64,000 bases of DNA from Branchiostoma floridae (Eukaryota; Chordata; Leptocardii; Amphioxiformes; Branchiostomatidae): positions 27,654,762-27,718,761 of the forward strand of contig NC_049980.1 in assembly GCF_000003815.2 (NCBI RefSeq), in the 5' to 3' direction. Below the pieces are notes generated by a model. It made no database searches and was not told where the DNA came from. It saw only the letters and a list, made by a program, of their open reading frames with translations. The translations under genes were made by a program, and so were the position numbers. Numbering within the stretch: position 1 is the stretch's first letter; each line of letters begins with the position of its first letter. Of the stretch, positions 56,589 through 64,000 are shown piece after piece.

Positions 56589-58080
56589 AAATATAGACGC
56601 TTCCAGGGTAGGACGCTTCCGCAGAATTACTGCAAAACAAGAAGAAGTTGCCAGCCAAGTGTTTGTAAGGCTCTACATGATTTTTTTATTTGATTTCCAA
56701 TAGTTTTTAAACTGTCGGCAAACATCTGACTGCATATTGTAAAGAATCTCCGTGTCATATTAAACTGTGAAAATAAAAGTAGGTTTATAGAGCAGACATA
56801 ATTTTTAGATAAAGAAAACAAAATGATGCCAAAATCCTAGTTAAGGACAGGACCAGGTGTCACCTTTCTTAGGATGTAATGAACTGAACTTCTAGTTAAG
56901 GTCATTAAACAGACTACAAAATGCTGCTGAAGATTGAGATCAAGATGGCCTGCAAAATGTATATGGTAGATTGTACAGTTCGTGGATTACACAGTTTAAA
57001 CAATGAAATGCGATAGAGATATGTGATACATCTTATTTCAGTTTTTATTTGATTTCCCATAGTTTAAAAATTCAAAACTGTTGGCAAACATTTGACTGAA
57101 TATTGTACAGAATCAGTTGAGATATTAGTAATTCTTGTTCAGAATACAGGCAATTGTAAGATAGCTGTGGCTAATAGTATCATTATAATTTATTTAATGT
57201 TTTATCGATTTACAAAGAAACAAAGTGACTACAGCATATTGTCATCTATTTTTGTAAAATTATGTAAATGCGATTCGTAAAATTTCGCATTCTCATGCCG
57301 AATTCAAAGACTGAAAAGACTGTGTCCACAATTTACATTGACCTAGCCTAAATACTATCATACTTCAGAGAGCGCACATTTCCCCATGTCACAAGTTAGG
57401 TCGATGTCCATATGGCAGTTTAATTCTATCAGGCTTACGGTGCAAAAAATATGACACCGTGACCTAGCAACACAGGATATTTTCATCTATTTTTGTAAAA
57501 TTATGTAAATGTGATTCGTAAAATTTCCCATCCTCATGCCAAATTCAAAGACTGAAAAGACTGTGTCCACATTTTACATTTACGTAACCTAGATACTATC
57601 ATAGTTGAAAGAGCGCACATTTCCCCATGTCACAAGTTAAGTCGTTGTCATGACAGTTATCATGTTCCCTCTCTGAGGATGAACTGAACTGAACTTAGCA
57701 AGTTAAGATGAATAATAGGCAGCAATGCGTAAGATGGAAGTTAGGATGACCTGCAAAATTTCTGGTTAAAACAAAGAAATACGATAGAGATTTGTAATAC
57801 TTGTCATATAATTTTGATATGATTTTCCAGTTTTAAGATTATCGGGAAAGCAGCATATTGTAAAGAATCATTGTGTTAGACAATACAGTTAAAATAGAAA
57901 TAGGTCAATAACACAGATATGAGTTTTTAATGAAGGACAAAATGATGTCAAGATCCTAGTTAGGGACAGGACCTAATGACAGTCAAGCAGCAACGCTGAA
58001 GATGATTGTGAAATTTGCGTTCCCGATTACATGAACTATTCAACTTCACGAGCCTTAACCCGAATTTGCGGTTCACCGAG
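55290..58080. repeat. Repeat-rich region between IF4 and IF5
   Basis: 55640-55870 and 56310-56420 match 34550-34880 of block A. Between them about 440 bases are inserted, ending CAGGCTGGATAGGGCTAAAG; this relates to the elements near 43066 and 48045. A (GA)n microsatellite is at 56518-56589. From 56440 to 58000 there are several decayed copies of the 33770 repeat unit. No gene is seen. Confidence 0.7.
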
Positions 58081-58532
58081 GAGACACTGTCATCAACTTT
58101 ATTCTAACTGTCGACGTAAAGACATAGTTTGAATATGTTCATATGTTCATGAATGGAATGTTCTGGCTGTCACACTGATCCACGTGTGATATTTGATTGC
58201 CCCACATACCCAAGCTGCGGTATGCTCTGCAAATCGTCCTAGTCAGCGTCTGATCGGACCACATCACCATATGACCTATATCTGCTATATGGGTCATTTC
58301 TGGTGGCCTATAAGGCACTTATATGGACAGGGACCTTCCTATGTTCCTGTACGCAGCACCCAACCAATGATACACCTTCCTGACTAAAAGATTGATAGGA
58401 CGTGGTTACACTGTTGAACTTAAACAAACTTCGAAGGCTACAAAGCTTTAACTGCGTGTCGGTATAGCTCAGGATCCACCGCTTACGATTCTGTGGTAAG
58501 ACTGCCCCGTTCGAAGCCCACACGAGCACAGC
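58080..58532 (+). promoter_or_regulatory. Upstream region of IF5
   Basis: Nearly identical to the IF3 upstream region. The TATA-like position reads GCTTTAA (58445-58451) instead of TATTTAA, so promoter strength may differ. Confidence 0.45.
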
Positions 58533-59824
58533 ATGGCGACCCAGTTGGCCAAGATGACCCGGACCGCTGAGAAGAAACAGCTCTCCGCCCTGAACGGCCG
58601 CTTCGCCTCCTACATCGAGAAGGTGCAGGCCCTGAACCAGAGCAATGCCACCCTGGAGAGTCAGTTGCAGGCCGTCAAGGCCAAAGCCGCCCCCGTAGAA
58701 AAGGGGAAGTACGAGGGGATGCTGAGTGCACTGCGCGCTCAGGTGGACGGGCTGTCGCAGCAGAAGGCTCAGTTGGAGTCCGAGAGGAACAGCTGGCAGT
58801 CGCAGGCAGAGGAATGGCAGGGGAAGTACGTTGATAATATGTTATTGTTGTACGAATGTGCGAATGATTTACGCGCTCTCTTGGCACCCACGGCGCTCAC
58901 TACGCGCGCTCTTGGCGCTCATCGTTAGATCGCCGTCCTTGGCGCTCTCACGGCGACTGTTTCGACCGGTTTGAAAACAGTCGCAGAGGTGATGGCGACC
59001 TGAGCGACCGTTGCGCTTCTACCACGTTTTTTGCGTGTTTCCATGGCTACCTTGGCGGTTTCATTACGCTCTCATAGCGATCTTACCAATATGAGGTCGC
59101 AGAGAGAGAGCGTGGTGAGGGAGTATTAAATATTATCAATGTTAACTACCTCCTTATGTTAGCTTCTACCTAAAACGTGGTTCGTTTGTTGAATTGGTGA
59201 CAGTAAAACATTGTTAAACAATTGGGCTATATCAAATTCACTAAACGTGCATGGTTTTCCTGATTAATAGGTGCGAAGAGCAGTATACGGTGCGCTCGGG
59301 GCTGAAGGCCGAAATCGAGAGGAACAAAGCGGTTAGTCTTCGTCCATTAGTTCTTTTGATAAAGTGTAAGAAATAAATAATAAATAATAAAACTGTACCG
59401 ATTTAGATCAGCCTGTTATCTTTCTAACAAGGGAAGTTGTCTTATGTCTGTTTAAATACATGTAACGAGGATCCACTTGATTGACGTCATTGTAACAAGA
59501 GTGCAACATTGTAACAAAAAACGTAAAGTTGACAGCCTGTTTCTTTTAGTTAAGAAGTGGTGGAACCTTAGCAATTGTTTGAATAAGATAAGTTTTTACC
59601 GCCATAATACAACCCTAAATACAATTTTTGTACTTGGTTTACTGATTTTTGGCGTATCTTACTACCTATAGCTAGATGTCCAGCTTTCAACGACGTAACA
59701 GACCTTAATGTTTTAGGAACTGGCAATCATCAACGCTGCTCGTTCGGGCTTCGAGAGCAGGCTGGTGGCCGCGCAGGGAGAGATCGAGGCAGTGAATAGG
59801 ACTAACTCTGCGGTAAGCACGTCC

Positions 59825-59876
<52 letters not shown>

Positions 59877-61891
59877 TCCAGATCAACCAATCTGTTGCAA
59901 TAGAAAACATTCGCAAGTCTTTGTTTCTAGAAAAAAAACGTACATCAAATCCGTTCCATGTCAAATGATCAAGTAATGCATCGATGCCTTCTTTTATTTG
60001 TAATCAGGCTGTAATCGAAAGACCTTTCCAAGCACACAGTACAGAACAATTTTTAGTAATAAAATTTACTCCGTAAATGATACGCATCTTACGCATAATA
60101 CGTTCTTATATAATAAATTACAATGGAAATATACTCTAGGAAATAACACATAAACCTTGTACAAACCAGCTAACTGTTGTTGCATTTTACAGGAGATAGC
60201 AGCTATGCGGGGAGAGTTGGCCCAGACTGTGACTGCGATAGAGGCGAAGCAGGCGGCTGTGACAGGACCGGACCTCAGCGACACCCTGAGGGAGATCCGT
60301 GAGCAGTACGAGGTGGTCGGCCAGGCGAACAGGCAGGACGCTGAGGCAAAGTACAGGGCGAAGGTGAGAATAGATAACATGTATCCTGAATGTTTGGAAT
60401 ATAGTTATTTTGGAACATAATTTCTACAGGTAGAAATACCAAAAAACGACCAAGGAACTTAATCTCGTACCGCCTTCAACCAAGGGAACGACAAAAACAT
60501 GCAAACGTTATGTGTGGACATTTTGTATAGTTAGGTGTTGCCGGCCATGCAACCATACCAATTTATGCAAGGTAAATTATGTTAATGCACATATATGTAG
60601 ATGGATTTTGGAATAATTGCGTCTATGAGTTACATCAGAAATAGCCAACAGCTCGTACAATTTTGTAATGATTCAATACCATAAGATGTTACCAGTTAGC
60701 TTTAGTCATTACGTACCATTGCTGTTATGTGATAGTTTGTATTTATAACCTAAGTTTGCGGAGATAGCCCTGCAACGGCAGAAAGACAGCGAGGCTCTGG
60801 CAGCCGCCAGGGCAGAAGTGGCTGAGTTCCAAAAGAAGATAGACACCCTGAGGGCCGAGGCCGAGTCCATCAGGAGCAAGGTTGGTGTGTTACCAGTATA
60901 GGTAGGAGCTGGCTGGGGGTACAATGGGTCTTTGGATTATATCTGAATTTGGCAAGCCAAACAGCACGAATAGTAACAATCATCGGGACTCGTTGATCAC
61001 ATGCATGGTATATATCGTAGCAAATTTAGGTCGGTGATTAAGCATTTTAACTGCTATCGTTTGAACGTATCAAGTTTGCTATGAATTTACTCTGTTCTAT
61101 AGGATGTTCCTATTTATCCCCTGCTGTGATCATCGCAAAGCAAACTCATACATAATCCATAAAATGCACCTGATCTCTTGTATCTGTAACAGAACATCGC
61201 CATGGAAGACGGCATGAACCAAACGGAGACCCGCATACAGAAGGAGATGGAATCGTACAGGCAGGCCATCGCCAAACGCGAGGCGCAGATCGAGCAGATG
61301 AAGCTGGAGACGGCACAAAATCTCACCAACTACCAGGAGCTGATGAACGTCAAGATGGCGCTCGACCTCGAGATAGCCGCTTACAGGAAGCTGTTGGAGG
61401 GAGAGGAGATCAGGTACAGGCACAGTTTTGCCATGTTTTATGTTTTATGCATCAGGCGGAAACTGTATTTATTCCTAGCATTGTCAAAACTTTAAATAAA
61501 AAGAGACTTAAAGCAACATCTTTGAAGTGTATGCCGTACGAAACGGAAAGATAAAAAGGCATACCTCATATAAAGTGTATATTTACCTTGATTCCATTCT
61601 GTAGCTTAATTTTCTTGACTTCTTTTATTAAATCATATATAATTCATGTCTATGTTATTTTGTTTGTAATTTGTCGAGCGATTTGTTAATCATAACTCAC
61701 AACATTATTGGGTGGATAAAAACCGACGCAACCCACCTTTTCAAATGCCGTCAAAAAACGTAATTATTATCTGATTGAAGCAAATCTGCAAGTGTTTCCC
61801 CAGTGTATTTCGTTTTGTTTTCAAATTAGCCTAAGTCTAATCACCATCTTTATTTATTCATTTTTCCCATAGGCTGGCCGGTCAGGCTTAG
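58533..61891 (+). CDS. Cytoplasmic intermediate filament protein IF5, 328 aa
   Basis: Exons: 58533-58825, 59271-59331, 59717-59812, 60193-60363, 60755-60880, 61193-61413, 61873-61891, with the same phases as IF3. The head is six codons shorter than in IF3 ([15 protein letters not shown]). Coil 1A, the coil 1B exons, [16 protein letters not shown] and the end of coil 2 ([20 protein letters not shown]) are intact. The tail is RLAGQA. Differences from IF3 are mostly conservative (KKIDTLRAE for [18 protein letters not shown] for AQHLTNYQE). The frame is fully open, so both copies are probably functional. The protein would be a co-assembling filament subunit in the same tissues as IF3 unless regulation has diverged. 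Confidence 0.92.
58865..59127. mobile_element. Decayed TIR element in IF5 intron 1
   Basis: Rich in GCGCTCTC motifs, with a right end TGAGGTCGCAGAGAGAGAGC that is the inverse of the left end of the IF3 intron 1 element. The left terminus is missing here. Confidence 0.55.
59824..59875. repeat. (CTGT)13 microsatellite in IF5 intron 3
   Basis: About 13 units directly after the exon 3 donor. The same place in IF3 (38201-38220) has 5 units, so the repeat has changed length since the duplication. Confidence 0.95.
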
Positions 61892-62081
61892 TCGCCCCAG
61901 CCGGTTCAGACGGCCCAGACCTCCCGAGACAACTGCAGCAACACCTGAGAAAAGTATTCGGCCGCTCCATCGTGAAACGTTAGGACGTAAAATATTATCT
62001 AATAGCGAGTCTCTAATAGATTTGATATATGTAACATTCATTGGGACAAGCCAAAACTGTTAACCAAGGTACCGTACAAAG

Positions 62082-62246
62082 AAGACGAAGAAAGGAATGG
62101 CAAGATGGGAGGATTATATCAAAGAATGGACAGGCATGACACAAAGTGAAACACTGAGAAATGCAGGAAGCCAGGAAGGGTGGAGAAAACTGGCTGCAAG
62201 ATCTTCCGTGGTGGCACATCCCTCAAATAGTTCGACTAGGGGATAG
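62082..62246 (+). mobile_element. LINE ORF2 C-terminal remnant, block B
   Basis: A frame of 54 codons and a stop reads WEDYIKEWTGMTQSETLRNA and GWRKLAARSSVVAHP, the usual C-terminal end of an animal LINE ORF2 protein. It is the fuller copy of the block A remnant, so the LINE inserted before the duplication. Confidence 0.75.
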
Positions 62247-62577
62247 ATGACACAAAAAGCGTTGATTTTAAAGATGCCATGTATGGATGGTTCCATGATT
62301 ATGAATGGATGTCCTCACAGCGCATGTTACTCGTGAACACCACAGTTGCTATTCTGATAAGAAAATTACGATATAGCAGCAAAACTGGTAACACGATATA
62401 TATCAACAAGAAAGCATGTTTCTAAGTTACGTAACTACACACTAGGTTGGCGAACAGTTACGTACACAGTAAATGATAGACGTGAAGACTCTAAGCACCA
62501 CATGTACGTTACGATATTAGTGCACCTTGATCGGAAACTACTGTGGCATATGTGTTAAATGTAGAAGCACCGTACGT

Positions 62578-62583
62578 AATAAA
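62578..62583 (+). terminator. Poly(A) signal AATAAA of IF5
   Basis: AATAAA in TACGTAATAAAAG, at the same place as in IF3. Confidence 0.45.
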
Positions 62584-62727
62584 AGAATATCAAACTTAAA
62601 GAATTATTTTCTGAATGGTTCATTGCTCGTGTTTTCTTCTTCGAAACGTAGAATCCTTTTCTTTTCCATTTGTTTTTCACTTCATTATCAGAAGTCGGTA
62701 ACCGCAGATATCTAGAATCTGTAGCCG

Positions 62728-62893
62728 TTAGCCAACAATGATGTCATTTTAAATGTCCATATCCAGGACCATCATCCCGTTTCTAGGTGACAGGTAGTGG
62801 GACTGGACGGCAATCAACTGGCATTGATCTTTGTTGGTTGGTACGCCAGTCGATGAAGACAATATGCTGCCAGCGGCGACCTGCCTCGTTGGC
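62728..62893 (-). pseudogene. Relic of a GH10 last exon, block B
   Basis: Starts ANEAGRRWQHIVFIDWRTN after TATTAG and ends NDIIVG with a stop. Like the block A relic it is 166 bases, so both have the same net 80-base deletion. It has an additional TAA in the final frame (DMDI-stop). It is therefore a duplicated dead exon. Confidence 0.88.
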
Positions 62894-62949
62894 CTAATAC
62901 ATGAAGGAATATAAACTAACAAGGACGTAAAGTTGCAATACTATTGGTA

Positions 62950-64000
62950 TCCTTTCGCTTAGCATACTGCAGTGAAACAATGGCAATTTCCAAAAATACT
63001 AAAACATAATAGAAATTTATTAGAACAAAATAAATAAATAGATGCAACTATATTCATGCAATCCTTTAACCGTGAATATCGTTAAATACTTATCTACGCG
63101 GTAGATAAAAAAAAAGCCAAATGACGTATGGAGACAAAGCTGAAGTACAGTATTTAAGGAGATGACATATATTTTAAGTAAAATCAAGTTTAGCCCTATT
63201 CAGAACTATTTAGGCTTTTTTGTCAACCTTGGTAGTGAGAGGCCTTTGGGGGCCCACCCCTTCTAAATCCTGCAGCTCTTTAAAGACTTATTATATGGCC
63301 ACGAATGCTGTAGACATAATGATAGATTTCAAGAAGTCTGACGCAAAATGACGTTATTATGACATCATCAAATTTACTGTATTGGCTAGGACCATTATCC
63401 CAAAAAAACTCAAGCTATGCTACAACAATGTAACATCGAGTGCAGATAACAGAATAATAATGTTTCTTACGACTTATGTTGCAAATAGCAAAATCAATGA
63501 CGTCAAAATGACGTCTTCCATTTTGACGTCTTCCATATCTAAGTTTTCAGTTTAGCCACCATCTTGAATTTAAGGCAAAAATACAATCTTCTTTTAAAAA
63601 AGTAGCAAAACATTGAAATAGACTAAATCAATTTAATTAGATATTTTTGTTGGACAAATACCTGGAAGTTACAAGTTTTACGAGATGATAAGCTAAATAT
63701 TTTTGACCAGGTCATATGGTCCGCCATCTTGGATTTAGGCCGATTACTTAATGTAAATAACATAAGATTTTATTAATGTAATGAAATAGCAATAATTTTT
63801 GTCAAAAATGCCTATCACCAAACGATTGCCATAGCAACACGAAAAAACAGGAAACATTTTCAGTCTCTATAAAATTGTTGCCAACTAAATGTTTGGAAAA
63901 TTCATTCAATATGGTGGCTTTAACTTAGATGTTCTTGCGTTATACGACATAAAAGTACGCAAAGGCCTTTTAACCCTGTTCAGACGGGGGGCTAAAAGTG
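62950..64000. repeat. Right end of block B: dispersed repeats
   Basis: Matches 42000-43100 of block A, including AGCCCTATTCAGAACTATTT near 63193 and TTAACCCTGTTCAGACGGGG near 63970. Several TGACGTC and AAGATGGC motifs occur. No gene is seen and the block runs off the window. Confidence 0.65.

Noticed and set aside
1-64000. Search for CRISPR arrays, rRNA, operons and bacterial signals
   Set aside because: None seen; the window has eukaryotic gene structure throughout.

Overview
The window looks like genomic DNA of an invertebrate chordate, most likely a lancelet (Branchiostoma). The evidence is small phase-consistent exons in AT-rich introns, a cluster of chordate-type short-rod intermediate filament (IF) genes, an animal GH10 glycoside hydrolase with two CBM4_9-like modules, a STAND NTPase with a lectin-like N-terminal half, and many small TIR elements, SINE and LINE remnants. 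The species is an inference; nothing in the sequence names it.

Layout. (1) 286-14272, minus: the first 28 coding exons (1568 codons, open at the left edge) of a large gene. Its product starts with a myristoylation-type MGCGTS, continues with degenerate beta-rich repeats and a carbohydrate-binding-like segment, then an F-box-associated (FBA) domain, DUF4062, and a P-loop STAND NTPase followed by a helical/winged-helix region. (2) 14273-17956: intergenic, with small inverted and tandem repeats. (3) 18034-27476, minus: a complete 16-exon secreted CBM-CBM-GH10 protein of 744 residues, with both catalytic glutamates. (4) 27870-64000: an IF cluster built by a block duplication. Block A holds IF1 (minus, 28646-32872) and IF3 (plus, 36174-41170). 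Block B holds IF2 (minus, 44977-49478), IF4 (plus, 51999-54668) and IF5 (plus, 58533-61891). IF1/IF2 and IF3/IF5 are paralogue pairs with the same exon lengths from exon 2 on. Each block ends with the same LINE remnant and the same broken GH10 last exon. IF4 exists only in block B and lacks the exon that normally encodes the end of coil 2.

How it fits together. The IF genes probably encode co-expressed epithelial or structural filament proteins: rods without the lamin-type insert, very short tails, and the helix-termination motif in four of five. The GH10 gene is probably digestive or matrix-related; its own last exon was copied at least once and carried through the IF duplication as a relic. 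The STAND gene is the most unusual: it joins a glycan-recognition-type FBA domain to a DUF4062-STAND switch in one continuous, phase-matched gene. Three 100-base assembly gaps (19641-19740, 23752-23851, 35459-35558) all lie in introns or intergenic DNA and each is flanked by repeated sequence. All exon models here were made by eye from splice signals, phase and homology; transcript data were not available.
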